A stretch of DNA of 64,000 nucleotides from UMGS172 sp964424555 (GTDB lineage Bacteria > Bacillota > Clostridia > Oscillospirales > Acutalibacteraceae). A program made the translations under genes and the position numbers. The stretch covers positions 1 to 64,000 of the forward strand of contig CAYRIX010000001.1 in NCBI GenBank assembly GCA_964424555.1, in the 5' to 3' direction. The notes beneath the pieces were generated by a model that did no database searches, was not told the DNA's origin, and saw nothing but the letters and a program-made list of their open reading frames with translations. Positions 8,897 through 17,569 of this stretch are shown in pieces (positions within the stretch are counted from its first letter, which is position 1; each line of letters opens with the position of its first letter).

Positions 8897-9578
8897 TTCT
8901 CCCTAAAAGAATGTTATCGACCGCTGTCTGCATAGCGTGTACAGCTTCATTAAGGTTGAGGTCGGTTGTATCAACTATGACCGACTGCTCAGACGGCTTG
9001 AGCGGTGCTACGGAACGGTTCATATCCTGCTCATCACGTAGGATAATATCCTTCAAAACCTCTTCGAAGCTCACATCAGTCCCTTTTTGCAGAAGTTCAT
9101 CATATCTGCGCTTGGCTCTGACCTCAGGCGAGGCAGTGAGAAATATTTTGACCTGTGCCTCGGGCAGAACTACTGTAGCAATATCTCTGCCGTCCATAAC
9201 AACATTATGCTCCTCTGCCAGCTTGCGTTGGAGTCCAAGTAAAAACGCACGTACCTCAGGGATTGCCGAGGTCTTTGATGCCATCATAGATACCTCAGGC
9301 GTTCTGATAAGCTCAGACACATCGTTTCCGTTCAAAAGTACACGCTGCTCACCGTCCTTGTACATGATATCGACACTAATGCCCTCGATATGCTCGGTCA
9401 CAGCGGCAATATCATCAGAATCAATACCCGATGACATTACACTCAATGCTACGGTACGGTACAATGCACCCGTGTCTACATATATGTAGTTCAAGCTCTT
9501 GGCCAAACGGCGGGCAATTGTGCTTTTGCCTGCACCTGCAGGACCGTCAATGGCGACCGCTACTGTTTTATCACTCAT
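8883..9578 (-). CDS. cmk: Cytidylate kinase
   Basis: A 231-residue (d)CMP kinase that supplies CDP and dCDP. The P-loop is G12-PAGAGKS-T20, and the family motifs YVDTGALYR and VMDGRDIATVVLP are present, as is the lid region KRRYDELLQKG. Its stop overlaps the start of the ispH-rpsA fusion, reproducing the common Firmicutes order cmk-ispH-rpsA (plsC, often found between them, is absent). The upstream flavoprotein gene ends 11 bases before it on the same strand. Confidence 0.95.
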   Translation of the reverse strand: MSDKTVAVAIDGPAGAGKSTIARRLAKSLNYIYVDTGALYRTVALSVMSSGIDSDDIAAVTEHIEGISVDIMYKDGEQRVLLNGNDVSELIRTPEVSMMASKTSAIPEVRAFLLGLQRKLAEEHNVVMDGRDIATVVLPEAQVKIFLTASPEVRAKRRYDELLQKGTDVSFEEVLKDIILRDEQDMNRSVAPLKPSEQSVIVDTTDLNLNEAVHAMQTAVDNILLGRNDIE

Positions 9579-9589
9579 GCTATCCCTCT

Positions 9590-10831
9590 TTAATAATATA
9601 TACTTCCTGCCGCTTGACCTGCGGCATAGCCTGTTGAAAAAGCTATCTGTAGATTGAAGCCGCCCGTGAAGGCATCCACGTCAAGCACCTCACCTGCAAA
9701 ATAAAGTCCCTTTATAAGCTTGGACTCCATGGTTTTTGGATTGACCTCACCTAAAGTGATGCCGCCCTTGGTGACTATAGCCTCGTCAACAGGTCTGAAC
9801 CCTGTTATTGTCAGTGTCAGCCCTTTTAAAATGCCGATCAGCTTTAAACGTTGCTCTCGTGTTATTTGGTTGACCTTTTGCGAAGGCTCTATTCCCGACA
9901 GCTTTACAACTACGGGTATCAATTTTCTCGGCAACAGATCTCCCAAAGAGTTGATGTAATCTTTATTGAGATTTTTCTCAAAATCACGCAGCAGCCTATC
10001 GTCAAGCTTTTCGTATGACAAAGCAGGCTTTAGGTCTATAAGCACCTTATACTCATTTATTTTAGGTTCAGGTGTATAGGCTGAGGCGCTTAAGATGACC
10101 GGACCCGACAGTCCGTAATGGGTAAACATAAGCTCCCCGAAATCCTCGTATACAGGCTTACTGCCACCGTTTTTAACCACTGTCACTTTAATATTTTTAA
10201 GACTCAGTCCCTGAACATCGGAGCACCAGCCCTCAAGCACATTGACCGCCACCAACGACGGTCGAAGCTCGGTCACGGTATGTCCGACCGAGCCTGCCAG
10301 GCTATAGCCATCACCCGTCGAGCCTGTTAAAGGATAGGATAATCCGCCCGTAGCAATTATGACCGACTCTGCAAAATATGCAGTACCGCTTTCGCATCTG
10401 ACACCTTGAATACTGCCATCCGATACTAAAAGCTCGGTTACACGTTCCTGTAATATTTTTACACCGGACTGTTTTGCGGCCTTTACCAAGGCATCGACAA
10501 TGTCGACCGCCTTATCGCTTTCGGGAAAAACACGGTTGCCACGCTCAACCTTGAGCGGAACACCGTTACGTTCGAAAAAGCTTTTAGTGTCCTCAGACGT
10601 AAAGTTGCTGAAAGCTGAATAAAGGAATCGTCCGTTACCCGTAACCGCATTGACAAGCCCGTTTATATCGGTATCATTGGTGACGTTACAACGACCCTTG
10701 CCTGTTATCATCACCTTGCGTGCAGGCCTTGGGTTTCGTTCAAGTATAGTAACCTCAGCACCCATTGATGCGGCAGAATACCCTGCCATAAGTCCTGCAG
10801 CACCGCCTCCGACTATCAACACCTTACTCAT
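9590..10831 (-). CDS. HI0933/BaiN-like FAD-dependent oxidoreductase
   Basis: A 413-residue flavoprotein of the HI0933/YhiN family. The N-terminal dinucleotide-binding motif is VLIVGGGAAGLMAG, followed by the family motif RKVMITGKGRCNVTN. The C-terminal FAD contact reads GLYFAGEVLDVDAFTGGFNLQ. Members include BaiN, assigned to bile-acid 7-dehydroxylation in some gut clostridia, but most have no known substrate and sit, as here, among housekeeping genes next to cmk. A bile-acid role is not supported by any neighbouring bai gene. Confidence 0.85.
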   Translation of the reverse strand: MSKVLIVGGGAAGLMAGYSAASMGAEVTILERNPRPARKVMITGKGRCNVTNDTDINGLVNAVTGNGRFLYSAFSNFTSEDTKSFFERNGVPLKVERGNRVFPESDKAVDIVDALVKAAKQSGVKILQERVTELLVSDGSIQGVRCESGTAYFAESVIIATGGLSYPLTGSTGDGYSLAGSVGHTVTELRPSLVAVNVLEGWCSDVQGLSLKNIKVTVVKNGGSKPVYEDFGELMFTHYGLSGPVILSASAYTPEPKINEYKVLIDLKPALSYEKLDDRLLRDFEKNLNKDYINSLGDLLPRKLIPVVVKLSGIEPSQKVNQITREQRLKLIGILKGLTLTITGFRPVDEAIVTKGGITLGEVNPKTMESKLIKGLYFAGEVLDVDAFTGGFNLQIAFSTGYAAGQAAGSIYY

Positions 10832-10867
10832 GAAAACACCTCTTTTCTTTAAAAATATAATATAACG

Positions 10868-11380
10868 TCAAAATAAATTCTTAAGACGGTTTTTAACGGT
10901 ATAATAAAGCGGAACACCTAACGCCCCGCACACGACGACCTCACCCAGGGCCACCTCCAAAGCTATCAAAGCAAAGCCTGCAAGAGTTACCCCCTCGGGC
11001 AAGAACCACGTGATCTCGAGTCCCACCAACACAGCATTGAAAAGTGTCGGCGGCAGTATGCTAAGGTAAGGCGTAGCCTTGCCGCAGTGCTTAGCAATGA
11101 GCCTTATCGCCACGGCGGCAAGCCCCGTTGCGGCAGTGCCCACAACGATATCAACAAGTCCCAAAGGACTCCCGATATTGCCGATGACACAACCTATCAT
11201 GAGCCCCGGAACAGCAGCAGGTGTGAATACCGCAAGGATGTTCAAGGCCTCCGACAGCCTGAACTGTACACCTCCGTAGGCCAACCCAAAAACGGCTGAC
11301 AGATAGGTCAATGCGGCATAAGCGGCGGCAATAAGTGCCGCTGTCACGATATACCGTGACAGCGTTTTTTGATTTTTCAT
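10868..11380 (-). CDS. queT: QueT family queuosine precursor transporter
   Basis: A 170-residue membrane protein of the QueT (COG4708) family, the likely substrate-specific component of an ECF transporter for a queuosine precursor such as preQ1. Five or six membrane segments are visible, with the conserved GGVQFRLSEALNILAVFTPAAVPGL and the GSPLGLVDIVVGT stretch. The start at 11380 follows GGAGG; the in-frame ATG at 11485 lies before rnhA ends and lacks a ribosome site. A structured leader between rnhA and this gene suggests control by preQ1. No queuosine biosynthesis gene is in the window, fitting an organism that salvages the precursor. Confidence 0.85.
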   Translation of the reverse strand: MKNQKTLSRYIVTAALIAAAYAALTYLSAVFGLAYGGVQFRLSEALNILAVFTPAAVPGLMIGCVIGNIGSPLGLVDIVVGTAATGLAAVAIRLIAKHCGKATPYLSILPPTLFNAVLVGLEITWFLPEGVTLAGFALIALEVALGEVVVCGALGVPLYYTVKNRLKNLF

Positions 11381-11385
11381 ATTTA

Positions 11386-11455
11386 ATTCCTCCGTAGTTT
11401 TGATTTTTAACCGACAATGATCGGCTAAGGTTAGGATTTTGCGAACTAACCTGTA
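11386..11455 (-). promoter_or_regulatory. Candidate preQ1 riboswitch in queT leader
   Basis: On the minus strand, a 6-bp stem GGTTAG/CTAACC (11451-11446 and 11434-11429) carries the loop TTCGCAAAATC. A second 8-bp hairpin TTAGCCGA/TCGGTTAA (11428-11407) follows, then an A-rich strand ending in AAAACTACGGAGG, the ribosome site. Loop bases TTCG can pair with CGGA of that site, giving an H-type pseudoknot that would hide it. The shape recalls preQ1 aptamers (class I with its A-rich tail, or class III with an inserted hairpin), and the gene downstream is queT. Class not assigned. Confidence 0.55.
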
Positions 11456-11481
11456 TATATCAACGCACAAAGGCGTGGATA

Positions 11482-11925
11482 TCATTTATTCAGATACTTT
11501 TGATACTCCTCAACAGCAAGGCGGTCACAACGCTCGTTTTCCTCGTGACCTGCGTGACCTTTTATCCACTCGAAAGTCACTTTGTGCTTTTCACAAAGGT
11601 CGAGAAGTGCACCCCACAGTTCGGGGTTCAAAGCAGGCTTTTTATCACCTTTTCGCCAACCGTTGGACTTCCATGAAGCAGCCCAACCTTTGGTTATGCC
11701 GTTAACTACATACTGTGAATCGGTGGTCAACACCACCTCGCACGGTTCTTTGAGCTGCTTTAACGCCTCGATACATGCGGTGAGCTCCATTCGGTTATTG
11801 GTGGTCTCAGGCGCACTGCCCGACATTTCCTTCTCGACCGAATTGTATCTCAGCACAGCGCCCCAACCGCCCGGACCGGGATTGCCCGAGCAAGCACCGT
11901 CGGTAAAAATATATACTTTTTTCAT
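11482..11925 (-). CDS. rnhA: Ribonuclease HI
   Basis: A 147-residue RNase HI that cuts the RNA strand of RNA-DNA hybrids. The catalytic carboxylates are D9 (IFTDGAC), E47 (NNRMELTA), D69 (TTDSQYV) and D134 (ERCDRLAV), with H124 in GHAGHEENE. It has the basic handle region (KSNGWRKGDKKP), as in the E. coli type, and no N-terminal hybrid-binding domain. It starts three bases after lexA stops, so the two are co-transcribed; pairing with lexA puts it among DNA maintenance functions. Confidence 0.95.
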   Translation of the reverse strand: MKKVYIFTDGACSGNPGPGGWGAVLRYNSVEKEMSGSAPETTNNRMELTACIEALKQLKEPCEVVLTTDSQYVVNGITKGWAASWKSNGWRKGDKKPALNPELWGALLDLCEKHKVTFEWIKGHAGHEENERCDRLAVEEYQKYLNK

Positions 11926-11928
11926 AGC

Positions 11929-12525
11929 TTAGTACTTTCTGTAGCTTCCGACTACCCTGCCCAATATTTCCATGTACTCGGGGTATATCGGGTCAAAATC
12001 GGGATTTTCGGGCAAAAGATACGGCTTTTTGCCCTGCTCGGACACCAATCTTTTGACCGTTGCCTCATCCTCTATCAAGGCTACAACTATATCCCCGTTG
12101 CGGCTAGACAGATCCTTATCGGCTATTATAATATCACCATCTAAGATCCCTGCATCACGCATACTCAATCCCGAAACTCTGAGAGCAAACAAACCCTCGG
12201 AACGGTCAGACGAAATAGGGCACGGAATGTAGCCCTCAATCTCCTCAACCGCCAAAATAGGCTGGCCTGCCGTAACCTTGCCGACGAGAGGTACCATAGA
12301 GGTCTCGGCGGCGCCTGTAAGTCGGATACTTCTTGACGATTTGGCATCTCGGATTATGTATCCGTTCTCCTCCAACGACGACAGGGCGGCATGCACCGTC
12401 GAGGTCGAGCGTATGCCTGTAGCCTCGCATATCTCACGTACAGTAGGCGGTATCGAATTGCCCATCGCCTTTTTCAAAAAACCGTAAACCAGCATCTGCT
12501 TTTGGCTTAAGCTTACTTTTGACAT
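11929..12525 (-). CDS. lexA: SOS repressor LexA
   Basis: A 198-residue LexA. The N-terminal winged helix (about 1-70) includes PPTVREICEATGIRSTSTV, the recognition helix region. The C-terminal peptidase has the self-cleavage site A86-G87 (KVTAGQP), the nucleophile S121 (VSGLSM) and the general base K158 (ATVKR). It would repress SOS genes until RecA filaments trigger its cleavage. I saw no clear Firmicutes-type SOS box (CGAAC-N4-GTTCG) in the 17 bases between galU and lexA, so autoregulation must use a promoter further upstream or a different box. Confidence 0.96.
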   Translation of the reverse strand: MSKVSLSQKQMLVYGFLKKAMGNSIPPTVREICEATGIRSTSTVHAALSSLEENGYIIRDAKSSRSIRLTGAAETSMVPLVGKVTAGQPILAVEEIEGYIPCPISSDRSEGLFALRVSGLSMRDAGILDGDIIIADKDLSSRNGDIVVALIEDEATVKRLVSEQGKKPYLLPENPDFDPIYPEYMEILGRVVGSYRKY

Positions 12526-12542
12526 AACCTTCTCCTGAAACT

Positions 12543-13415
12543 TTAGATTTCGGTTGCTATTTTTTTGATAAACTCCTTGAGCTCGTCTTTGACCTCGGGA
12601 TGCTTGAGTCCCATTTCAATATTTGCCTTAAGAATACCGAATTTGTTGCCCATGTCGTAACGTGTTCCGTCAAAATCGACACCGACCATGCCGTCACGTC
12701 GGGCTATTTCAGCCATAGCGTCGGTCAACTGCAGTTCACCGCCCGCACCGTTGGGAATAACCTCAAGGACATCGAATATGTCGGGTGTGAGAACACAACG
12801 ACCCAAAATAGAATACAGTGAGAATATCTTATCGATGGGCGGCTTTTCTATCATATCATCGATAGCGTAGACATTATCCTCAATGTTCTCCACCTTCATC
12901 GAGCTGTATTTTACGATCTGCTCAGGAGTAACCTCTTTAATACCGACCGCACACTTATTATGCTTTTCGTGAGCACGTATGACCTGACCGATAACAGGAT
13001 CTTTTTCATTTATGATAACATCATCACCGTACATAACGGCAAACGGCTCGTCCTTAACAAAGCTCTTGGCACACAGCACGGCATGGCCCAAACCCTTGGC
13101 CTCTTTCTGGCGGATAAAATAAATGTTAGCCATTTTGGCCACCGATTTCAGCTCAGACAAAACATCGTCCTTGCCACCACGTTGCTCAAGCAAATGCTCC
13201 AACTCAAAGGAATGGTCAAAATGGTCTTCAATAACACCCTTGCCACGGTTGGTGATTATAAGTATATCGGTGATTCCTGCATCAACAGCCTCTTCAACTA
13301 TGTATTGAATAGCAGGCTTATCGACTATCGGGAGCATTTCCTTGGGAACTGCCTTGGATGCGGGCAAAACCCGTGTACCAAGACCTGCTGCTGGAATAAT
13401 AGCTTTGCGAATCAT
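12543..13415 (-). CDS. galU: UTP-glucose-1-phosphate uridylyltransferase
   Basis: A 290-residue nucleotidyltransferase making UDP-glucose from UTP and glucose 1-phosphate. The nucleotide loop AIIPAAGLGTRVLPASKAVPKEM, VDKPAIQYIVEEA, the VMYGDD stretch and GRCVLTPDIF are those of GalU. It supplies UDP-glucose for cell-surface polymers. It stands between lexA and a zinc-ribbon membrane protein, with short gaps (17 and 14 bases), so it is probably part of the long minus-strand transcript. Confidence 0.95.
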   Translation of the reverse strand: MIRKAIIPAAGLGTRVLPASKAVPKEMLPIVDKPAIQYIVEEAVDAGITDILIITNRGKGVIEDHFDHSFELEHLLEQRGGKDDVLSELKSVAKMANIYFIRQKEAKGLGHAVLCAKSFVKDEPFAVMYGDDVIINEKDPVIGQVIRAHEKHNKCAVGIKEVTPEQIVKYSSMKVENIEDNVYAIDDMIEKPPIDKIFSLYSILGRCVLTPDIFDVLEVIPNGAGGELQLTDAMAEIARRDGMVGVDFDGTRYDMGNKFGILKANIEMGLKHPEVKDELKEFIKKIATEI

Positions 13416-13429
13416 TGTTTTCTCCTCTT

Positions 13430-14422
13430 TTAAAGTATAATGTCCATTACCGATTCAATAACAGGTAACATAAAAGGTATCATTAGCAAAACCGTTAAAA
13501 GCACCTGTGCAAGACCGCCTAATATACCGCTTAATACTGCGGAAGAGGTTTTAGTGCCACCTGTAGACATAACAGTCTCATAGTCGGGTGTTCCGAACTG
13601 ATTCAGCGCTTTAATATCGGCCATTGCCTTTTTGTAATACCAACGGTCGGCAAACATTGCCAGCACGACAGCAAGTCCCAATTGCAAAAATGATATCATC
13701 TGCGAGAGCATTGACATTGCGGCAAAGACATCGTCCTTTTGGGCAGTAGCCATGTAGTCATCAAATGCCGCCTCGGCCTCCTGCTGATAGGCGGTATCTG
13801 TGCTTTCGGGATTTACAAACGGAACACTGAAATCGTATTCATCATAATAGCCGTACTCTTGATTGAGCTCGGCGACGGTTTCGAAATATTCGGTTGCAGG
13901 CTCCTCTAACGAGCCAAACGCCACACCGTAGGTGAGCGCCGTACAGGCTGTCAAAGCAAAGGTCAGCAAAAGAGCAATAACACCCTGCTTTTTCATTTTA
14001 CGGTAAAAGAACCACACAAACGGAACACCCAATACTCCGAAAAGGAATACCATCCAGTTCCATCCGCCCTTTGCCCCGTAGCTTTGTTTGAAAAACTTAG
14101 GCAAAATGCGGTTTCGGTTTTTACCGATATAATCCGAGACCTCGGCGGTGGGCACACCGTCAAGCTCCTTTTCATACATCACCCTGCCGCCGTCATGACA
14201 GCACTCATACACATCGTCTCTGCTTACCGTCGGCTCTACGGTAGCCGTGGCCTGAGTCACAGGCTCGGCAGCTTGGTAAGGCGAGGACGAAGTTGCCTGC
14301 CACGCTGCAGGCGGAGTGTATTCGGGTGTCAGAGGTAAGGTTCTTCCGCATTTTGCGCAAAACACGTAGTCGGGACCTCCGACACAGCCGCAATACGGAC
14401 ATATTTTTACATTTTGTTGCAT
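13430..14422 (-). CDS. Zinc-ribbon DUF2628-like membrane protein
   Basis: A 330-residue protein with an N-terminal zinc ribbon (C8, C11, C22, C25), a proline/threonine-rich linker, a conserved block (KNRNRILPKF, then GGWNWMVFLFG), and about five membrane segments. The block plus first membrane segment matches the next gene and resembles DUF2628-type proteins. Start 14422 is preferred over an upstream TTG because GGGAGG lies seven bases before it. Function unknown. The paralogue ends 15 bases upstream, so this is a tandem duplication whose N-termini have diverged. Confidence 0.65.
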   Translation of the reverse strand: MQQNVKICPYCGCVGGPDYVFCAKCGRTLPLTPEYTPPAAWQATSSSPYQAAEPVTQATATVEPTVSRDDVYECCHDGGRVMYEKELDGVPTAEVSDYIGKNRNRILPKFFKQSYGAKGGWNWMVFLFGVLGVPFVWFFYRKMKKQGVIALLLTFALTACTALTYGVAFGSLEEPATEYFETVAELNQEYGYYDEYDFSVPFVNPESTDTAYQQEAEAAFDDYMATAQKDDVFAAMSMLSQMISFLQLGLAVVLAMFADRWYYKKAMADIKALNQFGTPDYETVMSTGGTKTSSAVLSGILGGLAQVLLTVLLMIPFMLPVIESVMDIIL

Positions 14423-14437
14423 CAAACTGCCTCCCAG

Positions 14438-15439
14438 TTACCAGATAAGGCTTCCTATAATACTCGGCAGCTGCTGTTGTGCAAAAAACACCAGCATCAT
14501 TGCCAGAAGATTTACCGACCCCGAACGCATCAGCTCCTCCTCGGTATCCTCCACCTCGGGATCATTCAATATGGCTTTGACCTTGCCGAGCGTAAATCCA
14601 CGGTAGACCCAGTCAGCCGTCTTGCCGCAGATTATACGGGGCACAATATTCAAAGCTGTTCCTATTCCTGCCAAAGCGAAAGCAGGCCAACCGAACGCAG
14701 TATAGTTTTCCTTTATAATGCCAATCATTGCATTAAAATAATCATAATAATTCTGCGTCGCCATTTCCTCGGTGATAAATCTGCCCATGACCTCAGTAAA
14801 AGGTACGAAGCACAGCGACCCTGCAAGCAACAATATAAAGTACATTATACCCGTGGTATACATTTTTCTTGCAAAGCACCATACCGAAGGAAAAAGGAAG
14901 GCGGCCCAGTTCCACGAGTGTCGGTTACTCTGCTTCATGACGGCAAATCTCGGGATATAGCGATGGGCATTGCTTCCTACAAATTTCGCCACATGCTCGA
15001 CCTTGATGCCCTCTATTTCAGAGCTTTTAGGTATGCCGCCATAGGAATCGGGGTCGGGCCGCACAGTGTTGAAAAACACGTCAGGGCCGTGGGTATGAGG
15101 CTCCTCAGAATTGTACTCGTTACGGGGACGTGAGCCGTCGAACGGGCGACCGCAATACGGGCAGAACACCCCCTCGGCCTTTGAGGCTCTGCCGCAGCCG
15201 GGGCAGACTCGCTGATAAAGGTCATCCGAGCCACTGTCGGTATTTTGCGAGGAATTACTCGGTTGTTTGCCGTACTGACGGTCGGTTCCGTGAAGCTCCT
15301 CCGCTCCGCAGTGCCCGACGGTATTCCAGCAGTCTCGGTGATGCGGTGCTCCGCACTCGGGACATACCACAACATCGTCATCCTCAAACAGATATCCGTG
15401 GCATATCTGACATTGCTTATTTTCTGTGTCTTGACTCAT
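14438..15439 (-). CDS. RING-like and zinc-ribbon DUF2628-like membrane protein
   Basis: A 333-residue paralogue of the downstream gene. Its N-terminus holds a RING/PHD-like cysteine-histidine cluster (C10, C13, C26, C29, H33/H34, C37, C44) resembling prokaryotic RING finger family 1. A classical zinc ribbon follows (C79, C82, C93, C96), then a linker, the shared block SNAHRYIPRF and SWNWAAFLFPSVWCFARKMY, and about four membrane segments. It overlaps the Nudix gene upstream by 23 bases. The zinc modules face the cytoplasm if the first membrane segment inserts normally. Whether the RING-like fold has any ligase activity cannot be said. Confidence 0.65.
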   Translation of the reverse strand: MSQDTENKQCQICHGYLFEDDDVVVCPECGAPHHRDCWNTVGHCGAEELHGTDRQYGKQPSNSSQNTDSGSDDLYQRVCPGCGRASKAEGVFCPYCGRPFDGSRPRNEYNSEEPHTHGPDVFFNTVRPDPDSYGGIPKSSEIEGIKVEHVAKFVGSNAHRYIPRFAVMKQSNRHSWNWAAFLFPSVWCFARKMYTTGIMYFILLLAGSLCFVPFTEVMGRFITEEMATQNYYDYFNAMIGIIKENYTAFGWPAFALAGIGTALNIVPRIICGKTADWVYRGFTLGKVKAILNDPEVEDTEEELMRSGSVNLLAMMLVFFAQQQLPSIIGSLIW

Positions 15440-15968
15440 ATCTTTTCTTTCTCCGTCTTATGGCAGACTTTCTATCGAATGCGCCAAAGACCGCATCGAA
15501 ATACTCTTTGCCGTAGTTATGAAACTCTCCCGTTTTTATCATTTGGCGAAGCTTATTGCGGTGTACCCACTTAGCCTCGCTGACCTCTTCCTCCTGTAAT
15601 GTAAGCTCGGACACGGGAGTAGTCCTGCACACAAGGAAGATATTAAGTATAGAATTTTTTCGAACCATGTTTTTGATAGGCTTTAAATCCTGCTCGCTGA
15701 CATCTATGCCCATTTCCTCCGAAAGCTCACGCTTGGCCGCCGCTGAAGCGGTCTCTCCCGAAAGGGCACTGCCGCCGATAGCCGCCCATTCACCGGGCAT
15801 CAAAGGCTTCGTAAGGCTTCGTCTTTGTATAAGTACACGTCCGTCGTTGCCCAATATCCAGATGTGTACCACAAGGTGGTACTCACCCTTCTGCAGACAG
15901 ATACGCTTGCGCTCCACCGTTTTGCCTGTGGGGACGCCGTTTCTGTCAAGTATATCCCACACTTCCAT
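15417..15968 (-). CDS. Nudix hydrolase, isopentenyl-diphosphate isomerase-like
   Basis: A 183-residue Nudix protein. The Nudix box is complete (G-x5-E-x7-REL-x-EE-x-GI, reading GGSALSGETASAAAKRELSE then EMGI). The N-terminal pattern EVWDILDRNGVPTGK and HLVVHIWILGNDGRVLIQRRS is typical of the YfcD/IDI-like branch, which includes pyrophosphohydrolases of uncertain substrate. The tail is very basic (RKSAIRRRKKR). The lack of the IDI active-site cysteine context makes isomerase activity unlikely. It overlaps the RING-like protein gene by 23 bases. Confidence 0.85.
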   Translation of the reverse strand: MEVWDILDRNGVPTGKTVERKRICLQKGEYHLVVHIWILGNDGRVLIQRRSLTKPLMPGEWAAIGGSALSGETASAAAKRELSEEMGIDVSEQDLKPIKNMVRKNSILNIFLVCRTTPVSELTLQEEEVSEAKWVHRNKLRQMIKTGEFHNYGKEYFDAVFGAFDRKSAIRRRKKRYESRHRK

Positions 15969-15989
15969 CTATGTCACCCGTTTTGAACG

Positions 15990-16655
15990 TTAACGCTTGT
16001 CAACGACCTCACCCTTAGCTTTGTAAATGGAATTTGCAGGAACAGTTCCTCTGACCGAGGACAACGGATAGATGTTACTGTTTTTACCAATGACGGTACC
16101 GGGATTTAACACGCTTCCGCAACCGACCTCAACAAAATCGCCCAGCATTGCACCGAACTTTTTAAGGCCTGTATCTACCCTTTGGCCATCCACCGTCACC
16201 TTGACAAGGGTCTTATCCGACTTCACGTTCGAGGTTATCGAGCCTGCGCCCATGTGCGAACGATAGCCCAAGACCGAATCACCCACATAGTTATAGTGAG
16301 GCACCTGAACATTATCAAAAATAATGGCATTCTTAACTTCGGTCGAGTTGCCGACAACACTGCCCTTTCCTACAATAACACTGCCTCTGATAAAAGCGCA
16401 GTGTCTTACCTCGGCCTCCTCGTCAATAATACAAGGGCCTGCGATATAGGCCGACGGGAACACCGTAGCACTCTTGGCCACCCAAACATCCTCGGCGTAT
16501 TTTTCAAACCTTTCAGGGTCAAGCGTGGGGCCAAGTTTGAGAATAAAGTCCTTTATTTTCGGCAGAACCTCCCAAGGGTAGGTAGCGCCGTCAAAAACAT
16601 CAGCGGCAATGGTTTTATCCAATGAATACAAATCTTTTATTGTGGTATCGCTCAT
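15990..16655 (-). CDS. Left-handed beta-helix (GlmU C-terminal-like) protein
   Basis: A 221-residue protein composed of hexapeptide repeats of a left-handed parallel beta-helix (FIRGSVIVGKGSVVGNSTEV; later GDFVEVGCGSVLNPGTVIGKNSNIYP). The N-terminal 55 residues form a short helical cap starting MSDTTIKDLYSLD. It looks like the acetyltransferase half of GlmU or of nucleotidyltransferase-LbH proteins without the nucleotidyltransferase domain. Acyl or acetyl transfer to a nucleotide sugar is the likely role. It is the first gene of the minus-strand run behind a good promoter. Confidence 0.75.
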   Translation of the reverse strand: MSDTTIKDLYSLDKTIAADVFDGATYPWEVLPKIKDFILKLGPTLDPERFEKYAEDVWVAKSATVFPSAYIAGPCIIDEEAEVRHCAFIRGSVIVGKGSVVGNSTEVKNAIIFDNVQVPHYNYVGDSVLGYRSHMGAGSITSNVKSDKTLVKVTVDGQRVDTGLKKFGAMLGDFVEVGCGSVLNPGTVIGKNSNIYPLSSVRGTVPANSIYKAKGEVVDKR

Positions 16656-16741
16656 AAAATCCTCCGTCTTTTAGGACCGCTTAAAATCTTTAACTCTCAG
16701 TCAATCAAGTGCAGTCCGCCAAATTACTATATTTATATATT

Positions 16742-16770
16742 ATTGTACCAAACTTTTGTTCTTTATACAA
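16742..16770 (-). promoter_or_regulatory. Promoter of the 16.7-kb minus-strand gene run
   Basis: On the minus strand TTGTAT (16770-16765), a 17-base spacer and TACAAT (16747-16742) lie about 90 bases before the beta-helix gene. Short gaps downstream suggest it could drive several genes toward galU and lexA. Confidence 0.5.
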
Positions 16771-16830
16771 CATATTTTTTTATTATTGCTTGAACATTTT
16801 ATTAACTCGGTGTAAATTGTTAAAAAAATC

Positions 16831-16859
16831 TTTAAAAAAGCATGCGGTTATGTTACAAT
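16831..16859 (+). promoter_or_regulatory. Promoter for membrane protein at 16888
   Basis: TTTAAA (16831-16836), 17 bases, TACAAT (16854-16859), 28 bases before the ATG at 16888 and its TAGGAG ribosome site. The -35 element is weak. Confidence 0.4.
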
Positions 16860-16887
16860 ATTTGCAAATAAACCTTTAGGAGTAATC

Positions 16888-17553
16888 ATGAAGTATAGAA
16901 AAGACCGTTGGTATATCGGAGGGCTTGTAACAACAGGCATCGCCGTCATAATAATACTTGTAACAATGATAATGATGTACTTCGGCAACGATTCGGCAAT
17001 TATCTGGTGCTTTGCCGCTATGCCTGTGCTGGCAACAGGAATACTTTTGTCGCAATCGGTCAAGCGAAGATATGAAGAAGCCGATGCCACCAACGGCGAA
17101 CCTCTGCCCATGTTCTGGCGGATACGCTTTGGCTATCACAATCTTAAAGTGCTGGTCATCACCAAAGGCTTGTGGCGTGTCATATTCGCCGCCTTGACCT
17201 GTCTGTTTTTACTGCTTACCCTTGTGCTCGGTTTTATCTGCGGATACTGTGCACTTTCAAAAAACTCGGTGCTGAACAGCCCCAAATATATCAAAAATAT
17301 TGAGATGCACGAGGAGTACAGGGCCTTATGGAGTCAGGCAAGAACCGACGGTGACGAGGAAAAGGCTCATGAGTATTTTGCTGTAATGGAAGAGTGCAAC
17401 AAGGAAAACTACAACAGCCGTAAGCACATTACGGACTGCGAAGCAACAATAACAGCATTACTTCCCTGGACGGTGGTCACCGGCGCTTTAACCGTGTTCT
17501 CGGCCGTTATCTTTTCGGCATATGCTCTACATAAGCGAAAAACAACAATATAG
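16888..17553 (+). CDS. Membrane protein of unknown function
   Basis: I do not recognise this 221-residue protein. It has two N-terminal membrane segments (about 9-31 and 37-55), one in the middle (about 92-118) and one near the C-terminus (about 190-212). A charged stretch between about 125 and 182 contains EEYRALWSQARTDGDEEKAH, likely a coiled or helical soluble segment. It is monocistronic, with its own promoter and a strong convergent terminator. Confidence 0.6.
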   Translation: MKYRKDRWYIGGLVTTGIAVIIILVTMIMMYFGNDSAIIWCFAAMPVLATGILLSQSVKRRYEEADATNGEPLPMFWRIRFGYHNLKVLVITKGLWRVIFAALTCLFLLLTLVLGFICGYCALSKNSVLNSPKYIKNIEMHEEYRALWSQARTDGDEEKAHEYFAVMEECNKENYNSRKHITDCEATITALLPWTVVTGALTVFSAVIFSAYALHKRKTTI

Positions 17554-17569
17554 AACCTCAAGATAAACC

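Noticed and set aside
9590..10831. Bile-acid 7-dehydroxylation gene baiN
   Set aside because: The family is broad and no other bai gene is present; housekeeping neighbours argue against it.
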